The notes: generated from the letters alone by a model not told the origin. A stretch of 64,000 nucleotides of DNA from G963667855 sp963667855 (GCA_963667855.2 CAXXKI010000009.1:124001-188000), one strand, 5' to 3'. Shown: positions 45,600 to 54,514, counted from the stretch's first letter. Numbers and translations are program-made.

Positions 45600-45818
45600 A
45601 TGTTCGACATTCGAGAAGTTCTCGGGCGTATTAAACCTTCGTTAATGAATAGTCCTAGTACACGTGTCGTTCATCTCTCGATTGCTATCGACGATTGCCC
45701 AGGTGGCGGGACTGGCGGAGGAACCGGTGGTGGGCCGGGTAAACTCAGCAAAGGGGATCGGACTCCATATCAAAAAGTAAACGATACAATCGAGGAGCAA
45801 AAACATGGCCACGTTTAA
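45600..45818 (+). CDS. Glycine-rich small protein (candidate precursor peptide)
   Basis: I choose the ATG at 45600 behind TTGGAGAATAC. 72 residues: an N-terminal helix (FDIREVLGRIKPSL), a strand-like VVHLSIAIDD, and then CPGGGTGGGTGGGPGKLSKG with Gly triplets and one Cys, and a polar end. It looks like a leader followed by a glycine-rich core, but the core is short. The end overlaps the start of the next gene by 14 bp. The identity as a secreted or modified peptide is speculative. Confidence 0.55.
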   Translation: MFDIREVLGRIKPSLMNSPSTRVVHLSIAIDDCPGGGTGGGTGGGPGKLSKGDRTPYQKVNDTIEEQKHGHV

Positions 45819-46401
45819 GATCGCCCGCTACGAAGCCACGTTGCGCCCTAGCTTCCGACTGAAACGCGTACACTTCGAACATTCCTATGTATTCAATGAC
45901 AACAACTTAAGCAGTTGGAAACACACCATTCCCTTGCCATTAGATCAAATCAACAGATTGAAAGCCACCGCTCTCGACGAGGGCGGGATTATAGTAAATG
46001 ATCTTACGGACATGTGCGAAATAGAGAATCGCGATGCCTGGACAGAGGTCACAATACCTCTTGAGCACAACACCAAAACTTATTCCCGTGTCGATATATC
46101 CTATTCTGCCGCCTTTACGGCTTGCGGTACGTACTGCGATGATAGGAAATTCCTTGATTATGATCCAGATACCTTCAGGCTGGAGGAAGGCGCCGACGAG
46201 TTTAGTATAAGGTGTTATGTAACAGACGGTTTCTTCATTAGGAATCCTAATGCCGGGGAAAAGAAGTTTATAGACTACCATCGTAAATACGTACGAATAT
46301 GGACCCCGAATTACAGGGCTAAAGACACAATCCAACTTTCCTTCAAGCTTTATCAATACACTAACGGACGAACTTTCGGCAAACATGATTCTAAATACTA
46401 G
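45805..46401 (+). CDS. Hypothetical protein of the glycine-rich peptide / C39 cluster
   Basis: 198 residues, no signal peptide or membrane helix. Mostly beta, with many Tyr and Phe (FRLKRVHFEHSYVFND, YSRVDISYSAAFTACGTYC, QLSFKLYQYTNGRTF). I do not recognise it. It overlaps the glycine-rich gene, so the two are translationally coupled and probably work together. Confidence 0.6.
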   Translation: MATFKIARYEATLRPSFRLKRVHFEHSYVFNDNNLSSWKHTIPLPLDQINRLKATALDEGGIIVNDLTDMCEIENRDAWTEVTIPLEHNTKTYSRVDISYSAAFTACGTYCDDRKFLDYDPDTFRLEEGADEFSIRCYVTDGFFIRNPNAGEKKFIDYHRKYVRIWTPNYRAKDTIQLSFKLYQYTNGRTFGKHDSKY

Positions 46402-46559
46402 TACTTTAGTCAACACCGTGTTTTTAAGCCATACAGTATAGAATGTCGTAGCTAAAAAGCTCCTAAGAGACCTAGGACACCTATTCCGGGTTTACGCTAA
46501 GAAAAGAATAGAGTGGTTAGATAAGTTTTGAATAAATCGATTTATCGGGGTTATTCACA

Positions 46560-47270
46560 ATGTCGTTGGAAAAAGACGCAGCCTATTGGATATTAAGTAC
46601 TAATATTCAAGCTCTTAGTGCATTTCTTGGTTTGCTAGTTGTCGCTTTTGTGTTTTTTGCTAGTGAGTCGAAAAGGTTACCTGATGCTCACGATCTAGTA
46701 CAGGAAGCACAAAGGTATACCAGCTTCCGTAGCCTAAGGTGGATTTCGTACTTCTGCCTATTCACCATTATAGGCAAATTAGGTTTACTTTGCCTAGTTG
46801 GAAGCCTTAACAACCCATTGCCTGGTCATTTTTTGCTTTGCTTGCTATTCTCCTGCGGACTGTTCGCATCATGTATCATATGGATTGGGAGGTTGGGCTT
46901 GTATCTAGTGAATCCCGAAGTATTGCGTCAGCTTGCGAGACAGGAAATGGGCTCTTCGGCTGAAGCCACCGGTTCTTCTAGCGAATTTCTTCGGCTATAT
47001 AATGAACTGAATAATACGCTCAAATCATTGGCAGCCGTTAAAGTACCTGGAGCCGTCAAATTCAAACTTCCGGAGCTCGTGCATTCATTAATGTTTCACC
47101 GTGTAATCTCTGTTACGGAAAAAGATGTCAACAATGCTCGAGATATATATCGAATGCAAAGACTAGTATCACAAAGCGGAAGCGAGCGGATTAACCCTGC
47201 TTACATGAAACAATTAGAAGAGTTATTGAAAAAGGTTACTGAATCGGCGAGCAGTGTGGAGATATCCTAA
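46560..47270 (+). CDS. Membrane protein of the C39 cluster
   Basis: 236 residues with about four transmembrane helices in the first 125 residues (ALSAFLGLLVVAFVFFA, SYFCLFTIIGKLGLLCLV, HFLLCLLFSCGLFASCIIWI) and a cytoplasmic helical tail. No transporter motif. It overlaps the peptidase gene by one base (TAATG), so membrane anchoring of, or co-operation with, the peptidase is likely. A gap of about 160 bp separates it from the previous gene. Confidence 0.65.
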   Translation: MSLEKDAAYWILSTNIQALSAFLGLLVVAFVFFASESKRLPDAHDLVQEAQRYTSFRSLRWISYFCLFTIIGKLGLLCLVGSLNNPLPGHFLLCLLFSCGLFASCIIWIGRLGLYLVNPEVLRQLARQEMGSSAEATGSSSEFLRLYNELNNTLKSLAAVKVPGAVKFKLPELVHSLMFHRVISVTEKDVNNARDIYRMQRLVSQSGSERINPAYMKQLEELLKKVTESASSVEIS

Positions 47271-47947
47271 TGCGAAACTGGGAAAAGATGCGTTTGGTAC
47301 CGGGGCTTGTGCAGGAATCGTCCAACACATGTGGGCTTGGTGCACTCCGTAATCTCTTTGCACATTTTGGCTTTTACATCTTGGAAAACGAACTACGGCA
47401 GTTGCTTGTCGCCGCTACAGGGAGGAAGATTAACGATTGCGGCGTCTTCAGTGCCGACGTGGGATTGCTGACACGGATACTGGGTTTCCAAACGGAGTGG
47501 CATTCAGGCCAGCAAGTCTTGATGGAGTTGGAACAAAAGGTTGGCACGATAGAACAGCTTTGCTCGACATCTGTGGTGTGCCATGATTCCAGGACGCTTG
47601 CGTTTGTCGAGTCCGTCAAACATTATCTGCGGATTGGAGGAAGATTGCGGGTGCGACCGAAGGAGCAAGCACCCAACATAACAGACGTAACAGAAAAACT
47701 CCAGAGCGGACATTGTGCGATCGTTCGAGTGGAAGCACACGATTATTATGGCCTAACTAATGAGATATGGGGGCATTTCTTGGTTTGTATTCCTGATCGC
47801 GAATACACGCAAGTGTTGGACTGCTATGCGGAAATGGGTGCGTTGGAATTTGGTGCTAGTAAGTGGCAAACATGTATGGAATCCGCGCGAAATTACAATT
47901 GGGGACACTGGTCGGACGAGTTTATAGCAATTGGCCTGTCTCGATGA
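47270..47947 (+). CDS. C39-like papain-fold cysteine peptidase
   Basis: 225 residues. The motif VPGLVQESSNTCGLGALRNL gives the oxyanion Gln (Q15) and catalytic Cys (C21), WGHFLVCI the His (H169) and VLDCY the Asp (D184), the C39 arrangement. C39 enzymes cut after Gly-Gly in peptide leaders. No ABC transporter part is attached and no signal peptide is seen, so it would act in the cytoplasm or with the membrane protein encoded just before it. The substrate may be the glycine-rich small protein; that is inference. Confidence 0.78.
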   Translation: MRNWEKMRLVPGLVQESSNTCGLGALRNLFAHFGFYILENELRQLLVAATGRKINDCGVFSADVGLLTRILGFQTEWHSGQQVLMELEQKVGTIEQLCSTSVVCHDSRTLAFVESVKHYLRIGGRLRVRPKEQAPNITDVTEKLQSGHCAIVRVEAHDYYGLTNEIWGHFLVCIPDREYTQVLDCYAEMGALEFGASKWQTCMESARNYNWGHWSDEFIAIGLSR

Positions 47948-48084
47948 AGTCCAAGTTGCGGGCTTGCTGCGGCTACCGGTTCAGTCGGCAACCTTGACAC
48001 GACAACAAGGAAGGAATCGAGCTACCGAGCACTTTTTCTTCGCCATAATCTGACCTCCATTTCAGATCCAGATTCTGGTCTTCC

Positions 48085-48218
48085 CCAATAATTTTTCCCA
48101 TTCAAAACGAGAGATTTCTGATACGCTTTGGTCATCAGTCCGGACGTTTTCTGGGAGGAGGATTCTGATGAAGAAGTCCAGATTTACAGAGGAGCAGATT
48201 GCTTTTGCCTTTCGGTAG
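48085..48218 (+). pseudogene. Remnant of an IS3-family element, 5' end of orfA
   Basis: Behind GGGAGGAGGATTCTG there is an ATG at 48168 that reads MKKSRFTEEQIAFAFR and then stops. This is the standard start of IS3-family OrfA. Nothing else of the element is present. It sits between the C39 cluster and the HerA gene. Confidence 0.75.
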
Positions 48219-48341
48219 GTCGCGTCCGCCTTCGTGGAACGAAATTTAATGATTCTGTGCGGACTACTTTTCATCGACCATCACGTAATCCGAATTCGGA
48301 CTGTGAGGGGCGTGACAGTTGATTTACGTTCGGTCAAAAAA

Positions 48342-50282
48342 CTAGTTTCGCACGGCTACGAGTATACGTCTTGTCACCAACAACCCCGCCACTCCTAACC
48401 GTTTTTCCACCACTCTCAAGGCCGCCTCATCCGTCGCCACGACAATAACCCGATCCACCTTTCCCACTAAAGCACGTTTAACGTTCGCCACAATATCTGA
48501 CTTTCCCGTTTCCACCTCCACTGCGATTCTCTCGTTTCCTTTCGTCGCCAAGATATCCGCATACCCACCGGAACAAGGTGCTTCCATTTCAACGGAATAA
48601 CCATCATCCTCTAACTTCGCCGCCCAGTATCGTTTCCAGTATTCGTGTTGGAGCGAAGCTCGATCCGACGCCGTGCATTCAATTGTGTCACGTTTGTCTT
48701 TTCCTGGAATGGATAGATGGTTTTGTCGCGTCTTTCCTCTCTTGATGATATTCTCGCGAAGCCAGCCTCGATTAACAAGTTGCTCTTTTATATTGTTGCC
48801 CCGCTCCCCGCTAAAACCTAAACGCTTGTATCTCGCTTTCACTCCGTCTTTTGTGTGTTTAAGAACATCGTGAAGGAATAGAAACTCGTCTTCGGATAAA
48901 TACCGCCCTTCGGAATTTCTTGATTGGTTTAATCGTAACGAACGAGCGTGTTCGCGACGGACAGATTCGCGTTCTTGTCGCCCAGTGAGCATTCTCTTTA
49001 AAACCACATCGGTCACGAAACCTTTGTTTATTTCAACTAAAGGGAATTTTACCAAGAACGGTTCTCGCCATCGGTCTTGCAGTTTAATGATTCCGTGTCC
49101 GACAGGAAGCGTACTGAAGTATCGTTTATCCTCATTATCGACAAGTGAAAGTGCTGCTGCTTTCGAAACGTCAACCGGATCTTTCTGATTCAGGCAGATA
49201 CTTGTATATGTATTTCCCAACGCCGCCGCAGAAGTTAAGTGTGGGTGTTGGTCGATTACTATCATGGCAATACCTATTTCCCGACATTGTCGCAGAAGCA
49301 TGTTCATCACCGACTCCTTCGCTCGCTTTTCGTGTCGATACATTACATGGTGGGCTTCCTCGACAAAGATAACGAAATCCAATTTTTCGCGTTTGGCAGA
49401 AGCCAACTTCACGTGATATAACCACAAGCAAAGAAGCGGAATAAGGAATTTCTTACCGGCCTGGTCGAGAGCGTCCAGTTCGAGAATAGTGCTATGTTCA
49501 AGAAGTCTCGAAGCCATATCTTCCTGGCTTGTTTTGTCAGTAGTTGAAAATTTCGCGAAATTCACGCTTTCTAACGCACGGAGTGCTGTTATCTTCCACC
49601 CTCGTACTCTCTCTTTCTCTGGAAGGGACTCGATTCGTTTAATAAGATCCTGAGGAGTTGGAGAGGAATTCCCTTCAGAGTAGATTGCGACAAGTGCCTG
49701 TTGAATGAGTCTCCGTGCTCCATCCCCCAGCGTGTAGGCATCGGCTAGAGCATCGACAACCAGATTGATATAAACATCACTTTCCATTCCTGGCGGTACG
49801 ACAAATGGATTGAACGGAAAAGGCGACAATGATCTACCAGGAGTATAGATTCCCACATCCGAAGGCAAACGCGGAAGAAGATGTCTCGCCGTTCGCTTCC
49901 AATCCAGAAATAAAAACGGAATCTTCTTGGAAGAGAGTTGAAGTAGTAAATGGAACGCTACATTTGTTTTTCCGGCTCCTGATCGACCGAAGATGGCAAG
50001 GTTCTGCAATAACTCAGAGGAGGACAAGCCAAAAACCCAACGCTCTTTATCGTATACAACGTTCCCTAATTTAATCGCTCCCTTGGATTTTTTCTCTGGC
50101 GGTAAAGACAGAAGAATCTTATTGCGAAAATCACCTAGCTTCTTATACGCTGTCGCTACTATGTGCCGATCTAACATTCCCTGCATGTCTGACTCTGCAG
50201 TCTCTCGAAGGCGCAGCCAGTGTTTAACCTCTTCAGGCATTAGAGGTTTCAGTTTCCTGGCAATCCTTTCTACATTTGTCAT
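48342..50282 (-). CDS. HerA/DUF87-type ATPase fused to a C-terminal nuclease-like domain
   Basis: 646 residues. Walker A GRSGAGKTN at 99-107, an LDWKRTA segment typical of HerA, and Walker B DFVIFVEEAHH near 315 followed by QCREIGIAMIVIDQ. After it a winged-helix part (YLSEDEFLFLHDVLKHTKDG...). The C-terminus has GGYADILATKGNERIAVEVETGKSD, the D-(x)n-ExExxK outline of PD-(D/E)xK nucleases. HerA ATPases move DNA for end processing or defence. It overlaps the preceding small gene by 4 bp (ATGA) in an operon with a DNA methyltransferase. The gene end occurs as decayed copies at 40.0 and 41.8 kb. Confidence 0.88.
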   Translation of the reverse strand: MTNVERIARKLKPLMPEEVKHWLRLRETAESDMQGMLDRHIVATAYKKLGDFRNKILLSLPPEKKSKGAIKLGNVVYDKERWVFGLSSSELLQNLAIFGRSGAGKTNVAFHLLLQLSSKKIPFLFLDWKRTARHLLPRLPSDVGIYTPGRSLSPFPFNPFVVPPGMESDVYINLVVDALADAYTLGDGARRLIQQALVAIYSEGNSSPTPQDLIKRIESLPEKERVRGWKITALRALESVNFAKFSTTDKTSQEDMASRLLEHSTILELDALDQAGKKFLIPLLCLWLYHVKLASAKREKLDFVIFVEEAHHVMYRHEKRAKESVMNMLLRQCREIGIAMIVIDQHPHLTSAAALGNTYTSICLNQKDPVDVSKAAALSLVDNEDKRYFSTLPVGHGIIKLQDRWREPFLVKFPLVEINKGFVTDVVLKRMLTGRQERESVRREHARSLRLNQSRNSEGRYLSEDEFLFLHDVLKHTKDGVKARYKRLGFSGERGNNIKEQLVNRGWLRENIIKRGKTRQNHLSIPGKDKRDTIECTASDRASLQHEYWKRYWAAKLEDDGYSVEMEAPCSGGYADILATKGNERIAVEVETGKSDIVANVKRALVGKVDRVIVVATDEAALRVVEKRLGVAGLLVTRRILVAVRN

Positions 50283-50710
50283 CTAAAATTTATCTGATCG
50301 TGTTTATTTACCTGATCGAGAAGGTGCCCGTGTAGCTCTCTCACTGCACCAGATTCCAACAAAGCGAGTCGTCTTCGTTCGTGCTCTATCTGAAACAAAC
50401 GCCTCTGGAATTTCTCTCGTTCAGGAAACCGAGTAGGAGAATATTTTGGAGTTCGATTCTCCATCTGCATGAGTTCGGTATTAACATAACGTTCCAGTTG
50501 AAGAAGATTCCGCCTCAGCGATTCATGCAAGCCTCGAACATCGGTAATTTGATGAAGGATAAGGGCGATGTTTTTCTCAAGTGTTCCGACGGGAGATGTT
50601 TCTCCAGTTTTCAGCCTGGGATCGCAGCATATCCTACGAGCTCGAAGTTCAAGCTGTTCCGAGAAACTCGGTTCTTTCCTCTTCCTTATAATTCGGAAAC
50701 GTCGAGCCAT
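50279..50710 (-). CDS. Small helical protein between the methyltransferase and HerA genes
   Basis: 143 residues, very basic and helical, starting ARRFRIIRKRKEPSFSEQLELRARRICC and with a long amphipathic helix pair (LHESLRRNLLQLERYVNTELMQME; FQRRLFQIEHERRRLALLE) likely to form a coiled coil. Unknown family. It starts 3 bp after the methyltransferase stop and overlaps the HerA start by 4 bp. The strict coupling suggests it bridges the two, perhaps as a DNA-binding or targeting subunit. Confidence 0.72.
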   Translation of the reverse strand: MARRFRIIRKRKEPSFSEQLELRARRICCDPRLKTGETSPVGTLEKNIALILHQITDVRGLHESLRRNLLQLERYVNTELMQMENRTPKYSPTRFPEREKFQRRLFQIEHERRRLALLESGAVRELHGHLLDQVNKHDQINFR

Positions 50711-50713
50711 TAC

Positions 50714-51401
50714 TTACGCAGCCTTCGTTCCCCCTTTCCTCTTTTGCGTTTGATCCGGTTTTGTTTTTCTCAATCTTCGGTTCGCGATCTTCACATACTC
50801 AGGATTTAGCTCGAAACCTATGAAGTTCCTCCCGAGTTGCTTCGCAACTACTGCAGTTGTTCCAGCCCCCATAAATGGATCGAGTACAACGCCTGGCACG
50901 AAATCTACTCCACACTGGCACCGAAGTTTTTTCACCTTACCGCATAATTCGTTTCCCGTTCTTAGTTTTGGCGTCCCACACTTGGCACAAACAAAGCGTG
51001 GACATCCTGCCAGAATCGGCCGTACACAAAGTTTCTCCGGATATACCGCAAAATGTGCTTCTGGAAATGGCGTTGTTGTTAGAGACCAACAATCTCCGGG
51101 ATTTTTGCCGTTTGGATGGCGCGCAGCCGTCGGAGGTAACCGTCTTCCTCGAATATCCAAGCTATTTCTAGTTCTTTCCGAGAATTGCTTTCGAGGAGGA
51201 CTGACATGAGGTACGCGAACCGCATCCAAATTAAAATAGTAATTCGAAGACTTGCTGAATAGAAAAACATATTCCCACGACTGTGCGAAACGATCTTTCA
51301 CACTTTCCGGTAGGTGATTCGGCTTATGCCAGACAATCTTATTACGCAATATCCAACCTCGCCGAACCATCTCAATGGCAAAACGCTCAGGTATCATACA
51401 G
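50714..51401 (-). pseudogene. DNA methyltransferase gene, 3' part, interrupted by an IS256 element
   Basis: Continues the frame that begins at 53188. It contains IPERFAIEMVRRGWILRNKIVWHKPN, a Cys-rich insert (CAKCGTPKL ... LRCQCG) and the SAM-binding motif DPFMGAGTTAVVAKQLGRNF. The order, catalytic motif before SAM motif, is the beta class of amino-methyltransferases (N4-cytosine or N6-adenine). Removing the element and one copy of its 8-bp duplication gives a continuous 358-residue frame across the join (RKSVCMIPERF). Confidence 0.9.
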
Positions 51402-51409
51402 ACTGATTT
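51402..51409. repeat. Target site duplication (left) of the second IS256 element
   Basis: ACTGATTT, repeated exactly at 52800-52807. Confidence 0.92.
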
Positions 51410-52799
51410 GAGGTAGTCTCAAAATCTGTGTAAATTGCAAAAAGGAGGGGCATCCCCGATAAGTGTATTTGAATAAAGCACTTATTTTGAAAGGAGACGC
51501 CCTGATGGCTACTAAACAGGAACAGAAACGATTAGTCAAGGATGGTAATGCGGCCACTATCGTGGTTCATGATCAACTGGAAGAATTAGCTTGTGCGGGA
51601 GCCCGCGAGATGCTGACCAAGGCGTTGAACGAAGAACTGGATGCATACCTGGGCCGGGATCGGTATGAACGAACCGACTCTCGCCGAGGCTACCGCAACG
51701 GTACGACGCCTCGAAAATTGACCCTGGGGAGCGGTACGATCCAGTTGGCGGTTCCCCGCATCCGGGATGTTCCCGACGGACAAGAGCCGTTTGAATCGAA
51801 AATTCTGCGTAAGCATCAGCGTCGCAGCGACACATTGGACACGGCCTTCACGAATCTGTTCATCGAAGGGCTGGCGACGCGGGACTTCGAACCCGCTATT
51901 CGCCTGCTGGCCGGTGAAGATGCCCCGTTGTCGCCGAGCACGATCAGTCGATTGACCCGCCGGTTCAAGGATCAGTACGAGGCGTTCGACCAGCAGGATC
52001 TCAGCGACCGGAAGTTCGTATACATCTGGTGCGACGGGATTTATCTGAAGGCCGGTCTAGGCACAGAGAAAGCATGCCTGATGGTTCTGATTGGTGCGGA
52101 TACCGAAGGGGTCAAGCATCTGATCGCCTTGCGGGAAGGATACCGGGAGAGCACCGAAAGCTGGGGTGACCTGATTCGGGATTGTCGTCATCGCGGTATG
52201 AACGAGCCGGCCTGCTGGATCGCCGATGGTGCGCTGGGCATCTGGGCGGCGATCAACGAGCAAAGTCCTCGATCGGCCCAGCAGCGGTGTACGAATCACA
52301 AGACGATGAACGTACTGGACAAATTGCCGAAGAGCGAACGGCCGGAATACGCACAACGATTGCGGGCGATCTGGCAGTCGGACAGTGAAGATGCTGCCCG
52401 GAAGCGGACTCGGGAGGTGGTTCATGATCTCCGCGCGGCGGGATATGATCGTGCGGCAAACTGCCTGGAGGATGATCTGGATCGCTGTCTGGCGTTCTAT
52501 CAGTTCCCAAAAACGCACTGGCCGCATCTTCGGACCTCTAACGTGGTGGAATCGCCGTTCGCAACGGTCCGGTTAAGAACGAATGCCGCCAAGCGATTCA
52601 GAAAAACACGAAGCGGCGTACATCTGATGCACCAGGTGATGGAGCGGCAATCCAAACGATGGAGACGATTGAGATCGGCCCATTTATGCTCGACAGTGAA
52701 GCTGCCTGGTGTGTCTAAAAAAACGAAAACGAAGGCCGCGTAAAATATGGTTATCGTGGGATGCTCAAATGCAATTTACACAAAAGTTGACACGACCTC
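51410..52799 (+). mobile_element. Second IS256-family insertion sequence, complete
   Basis: 1390 bp with an exact 8-bp duplication. Terminal repeats begin GAGGTAGTCTCAA and GAGGTCGTGTCAA and share TGTGTAAATTGC. It is distinct from the first IS256 element at 28.7 kb in both ends and transposase. It splits a DNA methyltransferase gene. Confidence 0.94.
51505..52743 (+). CDS. IS256-family transposase
   Basis: I choose the ATG at 51505 (MATKQEQKRLVKDGNA) preceded by GGAGACG, over one 14 codons upstream. About 412 residues. It shows DRYERTDSRRGYRNGTTPRKL, first catalytic Asp in YIWCDGIYLKAGL, second in CWIADGALGIWAAI, and WPHLRTSNVVESPFATVRLRT before the terminal acid. Intact, so the element may still be active. 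Not closely similar to the transposase at 28766. Confidence 0.95.
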   Translation: MATKQEQKRLVKDGNAATIVVHDQLEELACAGAREMLTKALNEELDAYLGRDRYERTDSRRGYRNGTTPRKLTLGSGTIQLAVPRIRDVPDGQEPFESKILRKHQRRSDTLDTAFTNLFIEGLATRDFEPAIRLLAGEDAPLSPSTISRLTRRFKDQYEAFDQQDLSDRKFVYIWCDGIYLKAGLGTEKACLMVLIGADTEGVKHLIALREGYRESTESWGDLIRDCRHRGMNEPACWIADGALGIWAAINEQSPRSAQQRCTNHKTMNVLDKLPKSERPEYAQRLRAIWQSDSEDAARKRTREVVHDLRAAGYDRAANCLEDDLDRCLAFYQFPKTHWPHLRTSNVVESPFATVRLRTNAAKRFRKTRSGVHLMHQVMERQSKRWRRLRSAHLCSTVKLPGVSKKTKTKAA

Positions 52800-52807
52800 A
52801 CTGATTT
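52800..52807. repeat. Target site duplication (right) of the second IS256 element
   Basis: ACTGATTT, the exact partner of 51402-51409; it lies inside the methyltransferase coding sequence. Confidence 0.92.
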
Positions 52808-53188
52808 ACGTGAGATTCTTTGTTGTAGTAGCTCTGACAACGGAGTGGTTGTGTCGCCTGCTTGATTATTATGTACACCCTTAACAGTAGACCAATTCCC
52901 CCAGTTCCCCCCATAAGTATCCCCGAGAACAACCCAGAGAGTACCGGTTTTCTTTAACACTCGATTCGCCTCGTCGAAGAAATCACACAAATGCTGGATA
53001 AATCGCCCGAGTTCTGGTTCAAGTCCAAGTGCGTAACTCGTGCCATCCAGCCATTCTGTGGGAGGAATCTTATAATCGCGCTTCGCCCAATACGGGGGTG
53101 AGGTGACGATACAATCTACTGACTCAGTTTCGAGCTTCTTCAATCCCTTCAAAGCGTCTGTTACGTGGATTTTATTGAGTGCGACCAT
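52800..53188 (-). pseudogene. DNA methyltransferase gene, 5' part, interrupted by an IS256 element
   Basis: Starts ALNKIHVTDALKGLKKLETESVDCIVTSPPYW, with the catalytic motif SPPY near residue 30, and includes KKTGTLWVVLGDTYGG. The frame reaches ISRKSV at the duplication and continues at 51401 when the element is removed. This is the first gene of an operon with a small helical protein and a HerA-type ATPase/nuclease. The insertion should have abolished methylation and reduced transcription of the downstream genes. Confidence 0.9.
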
Positions 53189-53403
53189 GTTCCATCGATA
53201 AACATGGTTTGATTAGGAGGTTTATGAGGTTTGAACTGGTTTAGTGCTGCCCCCAAGTCAATCGCACGATTTAAACTTTAGGTAAACCAGCCCCAATTCC
53301 CTATTCTCTTTAGTAGCAATACGTTACAACCGCCCATCGCATAGTTCGGTCAAGATATCCACATCTGAAAATACGGGCGAACAAACCCGAGGCACAATAA
53401 AAT

Positions 53404-53447
53404 ATCACATATTTGTGTTGACTAATCATAGCAAATATGTGATAATG
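53404..53447 (+). promoter_or_regulatory. Promoter with palindromic operator of the HigBA-type module
   Basis: A near-consensus promoter, TTGACT at 53419-53424 and GATAAT at 53442-53447 with a 17-bp spacer. It is framed by a perfect 13-bp inverted repeat, TATCACATATTTG at 53404-53416 and CAAATATGTGATA at 53433-53445, which overlaps the -10 element. This is the layout expected for autoregulation by the HTH antitoxin encoded downstream at 53835. Confidence 0.82.
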
Positions 53448-53467
53448 TATACAGTGAGGTAAAGCTA

Positions 53468-53830
53468 ATGCCTAAAACACAGGTCATGTTCTTTGCAGAC
53501 AAAGAAGGAACTTGCCCACTGCTAACGTGGATGGACGAGTTGCCGGAGAAGGTCCAACTGAAGTGCATCGAACGGATTGAAAGATTGAGCGAAGAAGGAT
53601 ATGAACTTCGACGGCCAGAAGCCGACACGCTAAGAGCTGGAATTCACGAACTACGTTTTCGGTCACGAAGAGTCAATTACAGGCTTTTATATTTTTTCCA
53701 CAATAATGCTGCAATAGTTACTCACGGAATAACAAAGGAAGGTAAAGTGCCAGACAGGGAGGTTGATTTAGCTGTCGACCGGATGCAACTATTCATAAGC
53801 GATCCGGCTAAACACACGCACAAGGAGTGA
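53468..53830 (+). CDS. higB: RelE/HigB-type toxin (Gp49-like)
   Basis: 120 residues, preceded by GTGAGGTAAAGCTA. It has the phage-derived Gp49/HigB pattern: CPLLTWMDELPEKVQLKCIERIERL, GIHELRFRSRRVNYRLLYFF and IVTHGITKEGKVPDREVDLA. Members are ribosome-dependent mRNA endonucleases. It precedes its HTH partner by 4 bp, toxin first, the HigBA order. Transcribed from the operator-controlled promoter at 53404. Confidence 0.9.
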   Translation: MPKTQVMFFADKEGTCPLLTWMDELPEKVQLKCIERIERLSEEGYELRRPEADTLRAGIHELRFRSRRVNYRLLYFFHNNAAIVTHGITKEGKVPDREVDLAVDRMQLFISDPAKHTHKE

Positions 53831-53834
53831 AACC

Positions 53835-54491
53835 ATGAACGTTAAGCCAACTAGCAATGGGATATCCATTCTACACAAGCGATACGTGAAGGATGACCTC
53901 GCAAAGAAGGCTGCTCTTGAGAAAGAACGAGTAAACGCACGTGTAGCCGAAATGATTAAAGATATGCGTGAACGTGCTGGATTATCCCAAGCAGAACTCG
54001 CAGAGGCTATTGGCACGAAACAATCGGCTATCAGTCGACTAGAGGATGCTGATTACGAAGGCCATTCATTGAGAATACTACAAAAAATCGCAGATGCCCT
54101 TGATCGGAAATTGGTAATTCAGCTATCAACTGAGAACACAAACGAAACTGGACGAATCCCTTTCGGGCAATTTCTTCAGTTATTGAGACGAAGAAAAAAA
54201 CTTACTGTAGACGGATTATCCCAAAAAATCGGTATTGATCGACATGAACTTGCAATAATGGAACAAAGCAACAATGCCCCAGAACCAATAATATTAAAGC
54301 ATCTAAGTGAGTTTTATAAAGTTCCGTTACAGCAAATGCTGAAAGTTGCCGGAGTAATACGTGATTTAGATGATCGATTCATCGAACATACGTCAAGATT
54401 CGCCGCCAAATCAGAATCGTTCGACAAACTGACATCTGAAGAAAAGAAAGCACTCGATGAATTCGTTACTTTCTTAAGAACTGAAACGTAA
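53835..54491 (+). CDS. higA: XRE-family antitoxin/regulator with two HTH domains (HigA-like)
   Basis: 218 residues. The first HTH lies near residues 41-90 (MIKDMRERAGLSQAELAEAIGTKQSAISRLEDADY), the second near 112-165 (FLQLLRRRKKLTVDGLSQKIGIDRHELAIME). The N-terminal 30 residues may be the toxin-neutralising part. The first HTH suits the 13-bp palindrome upstream. The second HTH and the ImmA/IrrE gene that follows (24 bp away) suggest an added link to proteolytic control, as in XRE-COG2856 modules. Confidence 0.88.
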   Translation: MNVKPTSNGISILHKRYVKDDLAKKAALEKERVNARVAEMIKDMRERAGLSQAELAEAIGTKQSAISRLEDADYEGHSLRILQKIADALDRKLVIQLSTENTNETGRIPFGQFLQLLRRRKKLTVDGLSQKIGIDRHELAIMEQSNNAPEPIILKHLSEFYKVPLQQMLKVAGVIRDLDDRFIEHTSRFAAKSESFDKLTSEEKKALDEFVTFLRTET

Positions 54492-54514
54492 GGGGGGAAA
54501 TAGAGGAGAAAATA

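Noticed and set aside
48062..48274. A 70-codon minus-strand frame near the IS3 remnant
   Set aside because: It is antisense to the clear IS3 OrfA start (MKKSRFTEEQIAFAF) and has no resemblance of its own.
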